Positions 35,319 to 47,964 of a stretch of DNA of 64,000 bases are shown here, piece by piece. Position numbers and translations under genes: made by a program. The first letter of the stretch is position 1; every line of letters starts with the position of its first letter. The DNA comes from Theristus sp. LFF4_11 (Eukaryota > Nematoda > Chromadorea > Monhysterida > Xyalidae). The stretch spans positions 88,199-152,198 of the forward strand of contig JASANC010001799.1 of assembly GCA_030248135.1 (NCBI GenBank). Reading direction: 5' to 3'. The notes under the pieces were generated by a model. That model did not search any database. It was not told the DNA's origin and was given only the letters and a program-made list of their open reading frames with translations.

Positions 35319-37458
35319 GCCCTTGCAAGTGGGGTCCCTGAGGCGCTACGACGCTAGTTAAAATTACTTTTTTTTTAAAATTACGCTATTTTTTTAAAAC
35401 ATTTTTTTGAGCTCATAAACACAATTTTTCGATTTTCATTTTTGGTTCTACAGGGGGGTTTTCGGGGTCGCTGAATTCGAATCTAATCTTAGATTTTTGC
35501 CCCGGGCATTTTTTTGCTTTAAAATTGGGCAAAAACACATTTTTTTGCGTTTTCCAGTGTTTTTGGTTTTAATTTTTTATTTTAAGTGCGGATTTTTTTA
35601 ACAAAGCTGTCTTACAACAGCCTTACAACCGCTGTATCGGAATCAGTTTTGATATTTTGCAACTGACCACTTGCCCACTCAAAAAAATGGGTAAAAAGTT
35701 GATTTTTTTGCTTTTTGCACACGTTTTCGTTTCACAGTAAAAAAATCAAGTTAGAAACAACTTGTAATTTTAATTTTTAGTTCTACATGGAGGGTTTCGG
35801 TGTAGCTAAATTCGAATCTGACCTTAGATTTTTGTTCCGGGTCTTTTTTTGCTCTAAAAGTTGGACAAAAACACATTTTTATGCGTTTTCCAGTGGTTTT
35901 TTGTTTTATTTTTCAATTTTAAATGCGGATTTTTTTTTAACAAAGCTGTTTTATAACAGCCATACAACCGCTGTATCTGAATCTGTTTTGATATTTTGCA
36001 ACTGACCACTTGTCCACTTAAAAAATGGGTAAAAAGTTGATTTTTTGCTTGTTGCACACGTTTTCGTTTCACAATGAAAAAATCAAGTTAGAAACAACTT
36101 GTAATTTTAATTTTTAGTTTTCCAGGGAGGTTTTCAAGATCGCTGAATTCGAATCTGACCTTAGATTTTTGCCCCGGGCTTTTTTATTGCTCTAAAAATG
36201 GGGCAAAAACACATTTTTATGCGTTTTCCAGTGGTTTTTTGTTTTAATTTTTAGTTTTAAATGTAGAGTTGATTAAAAAACAGTTTCATAACAGCCTTAC
36301 AACCGCTGTATCTGAATCAGTTTTGATATTTTGCAACTGACCACTTGCCCACCCAAAAAATGGGTAAAAAGTTGATTTTTTTTGCTTTTTGCACACTATT
36401 TCGTTTCACAGTAAAAAAATCAGTTTAGAAACAATTTGTAATTTTAATTTTTAATTCTACAGAGAGGTTTTCGGAGTTGCTAAATTCGAATCTGACCTTA
36501 GATTTTTGCCCCGGGCATTTTTTTGCTCTAAAAATTGGGCAAAACCACTGGAAAACGCATAAAAATGTGTTTTTGCCCCATTTTTAGAGCAATAAAAAAG
36601 CCCGGGGCAAAAATTTAAGGTCAGATTCGAATTCAGCGATCTTGAAAACTTCCCTGGAAAACTAAAAATTAAAATTACAAGTTGTTTCTAACTTGATTTT
36701 TTTATTGTGAAACGAAAACGTGTGCAACAAGCAAAAAATCAACTTTTTACCCATTTTTTAAGTGGACAAGTGGTCAGTTGCAAAATATCAAAACAGATTC
36801 AGATTCAGCGGTTGTATGGCTGTTATAAAACAGCTTTTTTTAAAAAAATCCGCATTTAAAATTAAAAATTAAAACAAAAAACCACTGGAAAACGCATAAA
36901 AATGTGTTTTTGCCCAACTTTTAAAGCAAAAAAAGACCCGGAACAAAAATCTAAGGTCAGATTCAAATTCAGCGGCACCGAAACCCTCCATGTAGAACTA
37001 AAAATTAAAATTACAAGTTGTTTCTAACTTGATTTTTTTATTGTGAAACGAAAACGTGTGCAAAAAGCAAAAAAATCAACTTTTTACCCATTTTTTGGGT
37101 GGGCAAGTGGTCAGTTGCAAAATATCAAAACTGATTCCGATACAGCGGTTGTAAGGCTGTTGTAAAACAGCTTTGTTAAAAAAATCCGCACTTAAAATTA
37201 AAAATTAAAACCAAAAACACTGGAAAACGCAAAAAAAATGTGTTTTTGCCCAATTTTAAAGCAAAAAAATGCCCGGGGCAAAAATCTAAGATTAGATTCG
37301 AATTCAGCGACCCCGAAAACCCCCCTGTAGAACCAAAAATGAAAATCGAAAAATTGTGTTTATGAGCTCAAAAAATGTTTTAAAAAAATAGCGTAATTTT
37401 TTAAAAAAAGTAATTTTAACTAGCGTCGTAGCGCCTCAGGGACCCCCCTTGCAAGGGC

Positions 37459-37725
37459 TCATTGATACAGTGCCTTAAAGAACTCCGCAAGATCTTTCAC
37501 GTGAATACTGTGTGAGGTTCCAGAAACTGTGCAACTACGAGATACGGTAGGGCTAAAAAGGTACACTTTGCGAAAAATCGCAAAAAATCGAGGGTTTTTC
37601 AACTTCCGCACCCTAAAAACGACCTTTATAGGCATAATCAGGGGGTACTCAGGGGGTAAACCTGAAGCGCCTTGATTAGTAGAATGTCCCTGCACCCTTG
37701 GTTTAAAAATTTTTCCATGTATCAC
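37459..37725 (-). other. Outer-arm open frame of the palindrome, right copy (88 codons)
   Basis: This is the mirror copy of the frame at 35028-35318. It ends identically (DLAEFFKALYQ) with a few substitutions, for example SHSIHV versus SHNIHV, and a different N-terminus caused by a small insertion/deletion near the element end. Function unknown. Confidence 0.3.
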
Positions 37726-37770
37726 GGAATGTTCCTAGGGCCCCCCACTCTTATTTGCAAACGGTGTTAA

Positions 37771-40700
37771 TAGTTCTTTATAAAAGGCAATTCTGGTTCT
37801 TTTTAGCTGGGGCTGGCTGGACAGCCTCCGCCATCCTAGCTGCGAGTGACTGCCAGCCGAAGGAAACGGAAATAGCGCACGTAGTTTTTGTGTAAAACAA
37901 AGTGACAGCACATTTCCAGCAGTACTCATTTCCCATACTTTGAGTTGGCTGATCAGAAAAACCTAATGTACAGTTCGCAGAGAACAGACAAACTGACAGA
38001 AACAGTCTTACATCTGCTACATTCCCAATTTAGGAATCCCGATTTCTTGCTAAAAATCTGCCATGTTCAGCGATATAATTGAATGTTATATCTTAGTTCT
38101 GTCCACTTTCTCTGGCCACAAAATCTCTGCTGCTAAATATCAGTCGGCTAATATTTTATGCTAACATGTGCTAACAAGCTGCAATCGTTTTGACTATGAA
38201 AGCTAAATCTGCATGTGTGCAAAAAAAAGTTATTTTCGTTCCTGCAACAACCGACAGCGAAATGCTTTTGTCGCTCAAAAGGAGCGAAAAGAGAGAAAAG
38301 AGCAACTTTTCAAAACGCCAAATGCATGCGCGCACGGTTATATGCATTCAAAATATGCTCCAGGGAGTTTTGTGCTCAAATGAGAAAAACGCACACACAC
38401 ACAAAAGCAGTGCAATATTTAGTGAAAAGGCAACAAAATGGTCGTGTCTTGTTTTTCGACTGATAATGACATATCGCAAAAATATCTCGAATAGTCAAAC
38501 TTTGAAAAGAAAAGCACCGTGAAAGATGCCAGAAAATATACGGATTGTTCCGCTGTTCATGTCACAGAGAAAGTAACACCTTTTGAGTGTTTCTTGACCA
38601 ATGTGGGAGTCGACAGGTCAGAGAAAACGTGCAAGAAAAAAGTAGCTTTCTGCAACAAGCACTCGGAATAAGTCAGATTACATTCGCGTAAATTGAACCT
38701 TCGCCTCGGATGACCAAAACCCAACGTTTTCTCTTGTCATGAAAAATCGGTTTGTCGCAAAAAAATCCGAAAATAGTTGGCACCTGGCACCGACAAAAAA
38801 AACAGAAAGCGGTGCAATTTAGTCAATTGGCTTATCATGCTCATTGCTCATTCATACAGTCGACTGCAAAACTCGAGAGACCATGGCAAACAGATTATAC
38901 TGTATCACGTTCTAGCTCAAATGATTGTCAACGAAGTTCATTTAAGACAGCGACATCTTAAGAAACGTTGGTGCCGCGAAATCGTGCCAAGACCCAATGC
39001 CAATACGAATCGTGCCCCATCCATGGATCAATTCTGGCATTCGACTGTAGTCGCTTTTGACTTTTTTTGATGTATTGCAATATTTTTCTTTCAAATGGCT
39101 TGCCACTGCCTGTTACTGCGAAAATGAGATTATCAAGCGACGCACCTTAGCCTCAGTCAGATCGCGGCTACTTCATGAAAGTAATTTAGAAAATTACAAA
39201 AAAAACAGTGTGTTGTTTTCCATTGGGAAAGAGATCTGAAAATGAACAACAAAATTTTATTGCAACCTATAGTAATAAAAAATATGGCAGAAAAATGACC
39301 GCAAATTATTCAGCTATTATATTTTTCAAGTATAACAGAAAAAACAAAAACTGGCATGAAAAATGTTTCAGTGCAGCAGGCATCTAAGCAGTGGACAAAA
39401 GACAGGAAGTTACAAGCAAGGTTTTCATAAAGGTTGGAAAAAAGAACCTTCCTAATTTTTAAAAGCTATGAATCATTGTTATCCCTTTGGCATGTTTGCA
39501 CAAAATTAGCATTCCTGTACTAATTTCCAGTACAAATCCAAAAGACCTAAAACGGCTGCGCATGTGTCATCAAGAGCCAAATTCGCAAAATGCATCACCA
39601 AAATTATATTTTCGTCAGAAATACCGCATAAAATTCGTTTCAAATAAGCCTCTTAAAGCATGAGTAACAAACTGAGAGCGGCAAACAAATACAACAAAGT
39701 GCAATGTAAAGCAGAGTTTTCCAAAATTTGAAAACGAACATCCAGTATAAAATTCCGCGAATAATGTCAGAGTTTTACCTATTTTATTTTTACGAACCAT
39801 GTTTCTAGCAAAATACGACAACCAAACCCAAAACACTTTTCGCATTTTCACACGTGTCGGTTGTACAAACACATGTATATACATGTATGGCCATGACGGA
39901 TACGTTTGCATATTGGATCTGCATTTTTGTGAAGATATTTTCCAATAAAATGTGATATAGTTTGTCAACTCATCTTAAAATAATCCAGTTGAAAATTGCG
40001 AAAAATGATATACAACAAACATACTCCAATATTTGGTTTGAATTAAAAAAGAACTACACACACAACCAGCCAAGTACAGTGGAACAGGAATACAAACAAA
40101 CAATCAAGAAAAAACCGTCTCGCAACCGGTGCCTTTTGAAAAAAATTCGAACATTCAGCTGAAAAAAGTAAGGCATGTTGACTTTCCAGCCAGCTGCAGA
40201 AGAATGACAACTGACAGTTTCCAATGTGAACGTGGCTATAAAAAGTCAAACAAACGTTGACAACAATTTTAGCATGTGACAAGAGAATCAAAGAGCACTT
40301 AGCAAGTTGTAAATTTAAGCTATAAAACATTTTTTCCGGAACATAAAATCTCGTGCAGTGAGTCAGTCAGCGGACATGTGTACTTGAAACGAAATGATGA
40401 AAATCAAACATGAAAACCGCAACACAGAAATTCCAAAATTCATAAAAAAACTTCATAACCTCAAATAACCTACGATAAATTAAATGAGACAAAGGAAGAC
40501 TGAAATCGCCGACACAGAGTGAAAAAGTCCATTTGCCGCCCGCCCACCAACCATCCAACAATCTGAAAAACGGCATTTTCAAAATATAGAACTCAGAAAG
40601 ACCGCAATATTTTCAGTCCATGAAGGTCATATGTGTTACTGCGAAACAGCGAAAAAATATGTAATCTAAGTATAATCTTTAATTTCAATCTCGATATCTC

Positions 40701-43700
40701 TCAGAAAAACGAGTCGGTCGCATTTCACATTGTGATAGGTCTTTTCGACTTTTGCCGAAATAATAACAGTCGTATATTATTTGACACGGCCCAGATCAAA
40801 AAAGACTAAATACAAATGCCATATATGGGAATGAAATAGAATATTCTGAAAAAAGGTAAGCCGACATAGTGATAGGTGGTCGATTTTATAAGAAATTTTT
40901 AAATTTACCATACGCGAGAAACAATCAAGACACAAAAATATGCGAAAAGCAAGGTTACCGTATTTCTATCGTGGAAACTGGTGCAATACAACTTGTTTCA
41001 TCGAGTTAAAAAAAACAGAACAATCCTAAAATTAGGTTGGAAAAAAATAAACGACAGACACGCAAACCTCATAATCGCTTATGCTTTCTAAGAAAAGAAA
41101 AGAACACGAGAATAAAAAACAATACCCAGTATAAGAGAGTTAGAGCCAGCCACTGGATGGTTCAGAACATCATTATACAGTCGCACCTGCTGCCGACACT
41201 AAAATTCTCATTTTCGCGAAATACGCGGAAAAAACATTGTCTTGCTCGAATATTTCTCTTACTCAACACTTAGAAAATAGCGTCCGATTCAGGGTATGAA
41301 AACAAGGAAATATTTGTATACAGACAAATTCAGAGCTAGATTGAACATTGCGGTCGAGAAACAAATAATCGCCAACTTGCCGACTAACCATTTTTAGCTT
41401 CTGTACTTCAGAATAATGCAGAAGTAAAGCATCAACCAATTTTTAAAAGCTAAAGATGGTTTTGACTTTCGACACAAAAAATGCCAGGAAAATCAGTTCT
41501 GACAGCGAAATTAATACAAATGACCGCTCCTTTTGTCAGTGGACTCAAAATTGCACTTTGTGATGTGTTTTGCTTATTCAAAATAAGAAAACTCAACTAA
41601 AGTCAACTCAATACTTATGTTGAACCCCCCAATTTGAGGCACGACTCGCTTGCTTTCAGTTGCCAAGGAAAATCGAAGTGAACAATTCACTTGTTATTCT
41701 GGCACAAAAACAAACAACATCATGCATGAGCATGACTGTTGGCAAAAACAAAAGAAATCCTCTCCGTTTTTTTGAGGAATCAGTCAATCTGCAGAACCAC
41801 AAAGATCAAAATTTAAAAAACTGTCAATACGAATATCGTCAGATGACGAAACGAAACTCATCTTCGAAAAGCAAGTACGGTTCTCAATAACGGTTGGCAG
41901 TGGTGGAAAACATTGATGTCAGAATGCAGGCAGAGAAAAATCATAGCAAATTAAGGCAGATTTTATTGCCGCTATTTCATTTCCACAGACAAACTGCAAG
42001 ATAGGCGTTTTAAGGCCATACAAAAATGATTTGATGGCATGGCAAGATAACCTTAGCGCCCCGTGTTTCACGCTAAATTACTCATCATCTATTTCGGATT
42101 TTTTTTCTTCAGTTGATGTTTTCTGAAAACCAGTCCTGTTTCATGTCAAAGTGAAATACCAACAGTTTCCAGCGCGATCCTTTTCATGTAAAGATAGGCA
42201 CAACCTGGTATGAAGTTTCAACCAATTGACAAAAGATAAATTGTTGCGATAAAGAAATAAGGGGCTGAACATTTTAGTCCAGCTGAACTGTTCCCGGCTA
42301 TCAATCGCACAAATCAAATTTATTCACAATTTACCAGAAAAAGCCAGCAAAAAAAGTCAAAACTAGTTAAATTGGGCTGCAGTTTCAAACTAAAACTAAA
42401 CATAGAGGTGTCAAACAAAAGTGAACTATGCCTGTTCGCTTTTTTCAAACATATCGGCACAACCAAAAAATACCAAAACGCCACTTTTCGTTATAACCAA
42501 CACGAACATAACCGACGGAGATTGCTATCTGGACGGTCGTTTATTTTGAAAAGTTTCTCTATTTCCACCTTTCATACATATAGACAGATGATATAAAGAC
42601 AATTTACACGCTGCAAGGGTATTTCACGGCAAAAAGACAGTAGCCAGACGAATTTGTGATTTTAATGAACTGTAGCTCGGTTTCACCACCACAAATAATG
42701 TTTCCAAGCATCAATAAAAAAATAGAATGACTAACGTGGGTTGGGCAACATGTTAGTGAACAAAGGAGAACAGCTTAGGCAGTGACAAAAAAACAGAAAA
42801 TAGTTACAAATCTCATGAATTGAAAAGCATGATACAATGTGCACTAAGTCATGCAATGGGTGTTCCGTTCTGCTTGCAGTTCGTCTCTACATAAATAAAA
42901 AAGAGACTAAAACCGTGATATTTTCGGTCAGATTGAAGATTTTACGTTTTTCCAACCGACATGAATAGAAACACGTGGCCCGGTGGGCTTTGCCTAACAA
43001 AAAAAAAACAAAGTGGAACAACATACAAGTAATAAAGTGGCAGTTCTTCAATCATAATCGATGAAAAAATCAAAGTGTACACAGATAACTGTAAAAAAAC
43101 GACCATTCAAACAAAAAAAAACTCCAAAAAAGCGCGCGCGTTCCACAGCCATGGTAGGGGGTCCGCCTGAAATGAGAAAGCGCAATCAAGGTTGGCCTTG
43201 CAAAAAAATCAAAATCAACCACAACCTGATGAACACTCTTTGTTTTTCAAAACCTGCAATTTTACAACGGGTTTATGAATGGCTTTGGGAATTCTCCATC
43301 CGACTATACCTAAACTGTTCAATTTAATGTTAAAAACCAGGATGGAAACAAGAACTGAAGAACGGACAGCAGACGAAAAACCTGCGTACACATTGTACTC
43401 AATGACATGTAACAACGCTGAAAGAGCCCGTGTGTTAATAATTCTCGTTTTACAAACGGTAAATCACATTTGGCAAACGTGAAAATGCGTGAAGAACATT
43501 AATTGAGCATGACAACTTACAACTTATCAGCATTGGTTATGGTTGATGACTTGTAACATTTGAATCGCTAATGTACAGTGTGCACTTGTTTTTAGATGCA
43601 TGTTTCAGATATAACACGGACCACATCCATGTAAACACAATCTCATAGATGGTCTTCTTCCTTCGCTTAGGTCGAAATCGACACAGAATGAACTGTTTCC

Positions 43701-45384
43701 ACTTTTCAGTGATGGTTTTCAAAGAAAGAAAACTTGAAAAACGTAGCTGTTCATAAAAAAGAAGGGATTCAAATGCAGATTCAAATTCTGAGCGAAGCCA
43801 GTTGCAGACCTAGGAATTGTGTGTTTTTTTCAAAATTGTGTGTGGTGTGCAAGAGAAAAAGAATAAATAGAATAGCGCAAAAGACCAATTAATTTTTAAA
43901 AAATAGGTCAAATTTTAGGCACAATTAGGTTTCCGAACGTGTTTTTATTCAAACTTCGCGCGCTTTTTGCACCCTAAAAATCAGCTATGACGTACAAAAC
44001 AAAAATTGTCACAAAATAACCAAAGTTGTTGCAACGAATTAAACATGTTTAACGCAGAAAAAACATTAAGGGGACAGAATCATGAAATCGATCCTCTTTC
44101 AATTGTCAAAAAAACAACAACAACAGTGGTAAAACAGCGGAAAAGAAAAGCCCATGAAACACAGCGTGAAACAAAATAAAACAAAGATAATTGTCACTGG
44201 TACTGTCAAGTAAGAACTGAGAAACGATGAATGAGAAATTTTCAATTATTTAAACTGCATCGTTTTGCATTCCATTCAGTCAGAGAACAGGATGAAACCC
44301 GTATCATGATGCTCTGATGTTCAGGAATTTCCAAAAACCATGCGGTGATAATAATAGGCGCTCTAAAATTGAACCAACGTGACGATAAAACGCTAGATGT
44401 GGGGGGCAAAACGGAAATAAAACCGAGAGTCAAAATCGAACCGAAAAAGGTGTCCTCCTCAATACAACCAGTACGAAACCAGACACGATACAAAGCAAGT
44501 GGCTGAGTCAGTGATGGTGAAATGTTAATGAACTGAAAGAAGTGAAAACACATGGATACATAGTAGTGCGCGGCTTGCTTTCAAACAATTTCGAAACCGC
44601 GCCAAGAAGCTGTCAACAATAATAAACAGAACAAGCGCGATGCTCAAAAGACGCGGTCGTGTTGGTGGTTGTATTAATTTCAAGACAAGACGCACTCTTG
44701 ATATAAACATGTTTAATCAAAAGAGATACTCGAAAACATTATTAAAACGACGCATAGATAGCTTCCGATTGAGTTTAGGTGTTGCGGAGTGTGCGGATGT
44801 CACTGTAAATAACTCTCGCTCGCTAGAACACCAAGCAATGCTATGGTATTGGTGAAAGGAAAACAAGGAAGAGGAATTGAATTTAGCCCATCATTCATGC
44901 AATATGTGTGTGGACGTACTTCTTTCGCAAATGTCTACTTGACACCAGGACAAGCCCCGCTTGATTAAAAATTTCTGAAGCGTTTTTCGGCTAGGTTATT
45001 CGTTTTAAAAGTCGGTAACATAGATACACAAACAAATGAAATGTTCTTTTCAAAAATGTTTAAAAAAAATCTCTTATACTAAAAAACCAACGAACCCGTC
45101 CCAACTGCTCTAAAATACCAATGCGGCTTTTGAGCACGATGTCATAGGTTTTGGACACAATGCTGCTGGCCATTGGCCACCGTGGCTTTCGGACACTTTG
45201 TTATATGTTGTGGACACCAGGAAATGATGAGGAAAATTGCACTTTTTGGCCACTGTATTAATTGAACGCTGATTTGAATTCAGCCTCAACGTACTGATTG
45301 GTGTAACAGGCTTGGCTCGCCAACCAGCGCGCTGAACGACTTCTAAATGTGCGGCCAGTTCGCCAGTAGAGTGGACACGGTTTT
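37771..45384. other. AT-rich gene-poor region
   Basis: No gene, RNA or intact element recognised, apart from the dispersed repeat at 43868-43990. Open frames are short, lysine- or phenylalanine-rich and unsupported by splice-consistent neighbours. Confidence 0.5.
43868..43990. repeat. Dispersed repeat, copy 2 (intergenic)
   Basis: This is the second copy of the repeat seen at 19800-19940, in the same orientation. Matching blocks appear in the same order (GAATAGCGC, GGTCAAATTT, GGCACAATT, CCGAACGTG, TTCGCGCGCT, TGCACCCT). No terminal repeats were found. Confidence 0.5.
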
Positions 45385-45392
45385 GGTGTACC

Positions 45393-46129
45393 TAGAGATG
45401 TCAAGAAAAAAATTTTCTATTTTTTTCTTTAAAAAAAAAAAATTTTTTTAATTTTTTTTTAATGAAAGTTGTTCAGGATTTTTCAGGGAGTCCGAATATC
45501 ACCATCTGAGGAGCCACCGACTTACCATATGACCCCCACTCATATGGGAGGAGGGTGAAAATTTCAGACTTGGTTTCGGCGACCCCATTTTCCCACCGAC
45601 GACATCACGTCTCGTGTTTTGCCTCTCAATTCACCTCAAATAACACGGAAACAAGTTCAACAACAAACCGGTGTGATCATGCTGACAACACGAGGCGAAA
45701 CAGCAACGAGCAACGAACGAAGTTACGCTTGCAGTGGCAGACAGTGCAATTTCGACCTTTCGAGATCCTGAAAAACGATGCGTAAATGTGAGTTCTCTGC
45801 TTCTATCTCACCTTAGCGGCATCGGAATTTGTTGAACTAGCCTTTGCGACGCTCAAGTACTTCAATGCGCGAGTCGATCATCACTCACCAAGGCTAAAAA
45901 CAGTCGATAAATCAATCCAGAATACCACCTGCAGCGTTGAAGACTAAGTGACAAGGTAAAGTCAAAGAAAATTTTTGTTGAACTTTCGAAAAATTATGCC
46001 AAAAACGGCATTTTCAGGGCACATTAAAGAAAAAATTTCAAAAATTTTTAATAAAAAAATAAAAAAATGCTCTTTTTTTACTTTTTTTTTAAAAATTAAA
46101 AAAAAAATTTTTTGACCCTTACATCTCTA
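45393..46129. mobile_element. Non-autonomous hAT element (737 bp) with 8-bp target duplication
   Basis: The terminal inverted repeats begin TAGAGATGT on both sides (left 45393; right end ACATCTCTA at 46121-46129). They are followed inward by A/T-rich subterminal sequence that is itself partly inverted (AAAAAAATTTT). The element is flanked by identical 8-bp copies of GGTGTACC at 45385-45392 and 46130-46137. An 8-bp duplication with TAGAG-type termini is diagnostic of hAT transposons. No transposase is present; the interior (about 45480-46020) is more GC-rich but has no recognised product. Confidence 0.88.
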
Positions 46130-46137
46130 GGTGTACC

Positions 46138-47730
46138 ATTTATGATTCACATTTAAAATTTCTAGTTGTTTTTGTCGCTGTTAATTATTCCGTCACTGCG
46201 GAAGAATTTCCCAGCGATAGCCTCCAACCAGACTGCATCTTTGTTCGTGAACGTGAGTGATTCCATCATTCGGATAATTTAAAAGAAAGAGAGGGTGAAA
46301 GCTCGCTCGGACACACGTGCCACACAGGCTACAGCCACTGCAGCGCAGTTCGTGAAGCTTGACCAAGCATCAGTCGAGGCCGTCGGTCGATTTCGAAATC
46401 GTGTCAGAACAAAAGCAAAATCATGCAAACTAACGTCAAGGTGGAATGAAACGAAGCCAAAAAAGTGCGACAAAGGGCAGATGATTGCGCTTGAACTTTT
46501 GAAATTCGCCAATCCAACCGCCACGGACGAGCGACTGCGCTTGGTTTTGACCATCCACGAATCTGAAATGGTTTTTTTTAATTTTGATTTTTGCGCCGTG
46601 TCGCTGAAACACCACCACTTTTCAATTTTGAAAACTACAAATCTGGAACAACTGGATGCATTGTTTCAATGCGACCAATTGAAGCAGTCACTTTTTTGTT
46701 CTTTTCGTTTATAAAACTTGCCATGAAAAGCAGAAAGAATTTACAGGAATTGGCTAAACTGTTTCAGCCTCATACTCTCAAAAGTAGCGGTGCTTTACTT
46801 GCTATTCAAAAAATCTGATTGCAAAACGTTCCCGAGCACAAGAATTGTGGGTCGTTTTTCGTTCGTTACACTTGAAAGAATTTTCAAAGCAGAATAAACA
46901 ATGCAAAAAGCAAACACCATTTGTCTCATTGCGGCGTTGTCCATCAACAACAACGTCAAGCAGTCCTTTTTCTCTTTGATGTGTTAAAAAACACTTTCGG
47001 AACACAGAAAAATCATTAGGCACAAAAAACAAATCTAACCAAATAAAAAACCAACAAACAAGTGGCGTTTCGACCTAAGCACAAGACGCCGAGCAATGGT
47101 GGTTCTCTTCAGTTGTGCCCATTGCCCAAAAAACTCAATAAAAGGTGAACCACATGCTGCATGTCTTCCAAACTGAGGTTGGATGGGTAACTTTCTTGAG
47201 TTTTTGTCCATTTTAAAGGCTAAAATTTTTATTTTTGCTTTGAAAATGCAAAATTCGAACTCAGCGAGTCAGCGCGGTTCGATACTTGGTTTTTTTTCAA
47301 AAAGTCGGTTCTTGGTTTGGTTTCTGCAAATTTTAAAAACATGACGAAAATGGGTTTTGTGCTTGTTTAATGTCGTTTTTTTGTGTTCTGAGCGTCATTT
47401 CTGAACGATGCTCAGAATTGCAATTTCCAATTGCATCGTTTTACCGCAGAATTTTTCAAAGATTCAGAAAAAAAATAAAAGGAACACCATACCAAACCAG
47501 ATTGCCAAACCAACCAAATCACTAAACCTAACAACACATCAATGATAATCAAATGAAAACCCTTATTGCTCAAATTCCGCAATCAAATCAAAACGATGAC
47601 TTCGGTCGGTTCGACGTCTTCAAAGATGCAGTTCATTTCGTTCGGTTTGATTTTGTATCGCCTCTTTGTTTTCATCCCCAGATACTGCATACTTGTCTGT
47701 AGTTGTACTCGTAACAAGGAATTGAATTCG
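46138..47730. other. Region with one possible coding patch, otherwise unassigned
   Basis: Between the hAT element and the ZNF862-like fragment, only 46300-46570 has codon-like composition. On the plus strand it reads FVKLDQASVEAVGRFRNRV and DERLRLVLTIHESEM, followed by a possible GT donor. It has no recognised family or matching neighbour exon, so it is not called a gene. Confidence 0.3.
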
Positions 47731-47964
47731 CTAGCATTTGAATCGTTTCCATTCGTCAGCGATACTGCCCTTGTCCGGCAAAATTGATGAATAAAACTGG
47801 TGCAGATACAGCAGATCGGCATTGCCGTACGCCAGCAGCTGTTCAGATGCATCCATCTCAGACGGTAGAAATAATTTGGCAGACTTGAGAACGCTGTGCT
47901 CGTCTTCGAATTGGTTGCTGAGGCTCTCGAAAAGCTCGACAACAAACTTGTGCACCTTCACCAA
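47731..47964 (-). pseudogene. hAT-transposase / ZNF862-like fragment, broken
   Basis: A 77-codon minus-strand frame reads FVVELFESLSNQFEDEHSVL, KSAKLFLPSEMDASEQLL and YGNADLLYLHQF, then a stop after EWKRFKC. The Phe/Leu-rich pattern with YGN-x-x-L resembles the region of ZNF862-like and hAT-derived proteins between the RNase-H halves; that is recognition by eye. Past the stop the same frame continues open for about 35 codons, which suggests a nonsense-mutated relic. No start or splice partners were found. Confidence 0.4.

Larger units (their letters stand above)
35022..37766. mobile_element. 2.75-kb palindromic (foldback) element flanked by TTAA
   Basis: The left arm 35022-36234 is the reverse complement of the right arm 36545-37766 at high identity; the 310-bp centre is unpaired. 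The termini are CACCGTTTGCAAATAAGAG inward on both sides, and TTAA lies directly outside each end (35018-35021 and 37767-37770) where similarity stops. Each arm contains tandem units of about 335 bp, marked by AATTCGAATCT..TTAGATTTTTG at about 35475, 35808, 36145 and 36482 in the left half. The unit left of centre has no partner. TTAA flanks recall piggyBac target sites; a TA target (mariner) also fits. No transposase was found, so it is non-autonomous. Confidence 0.85.

Noticed and set aside
35787..36072. Frames inside the 335-bp units of the palindrome
   Set aside because: They are not preserved among units and come from A/T-rich sequence.
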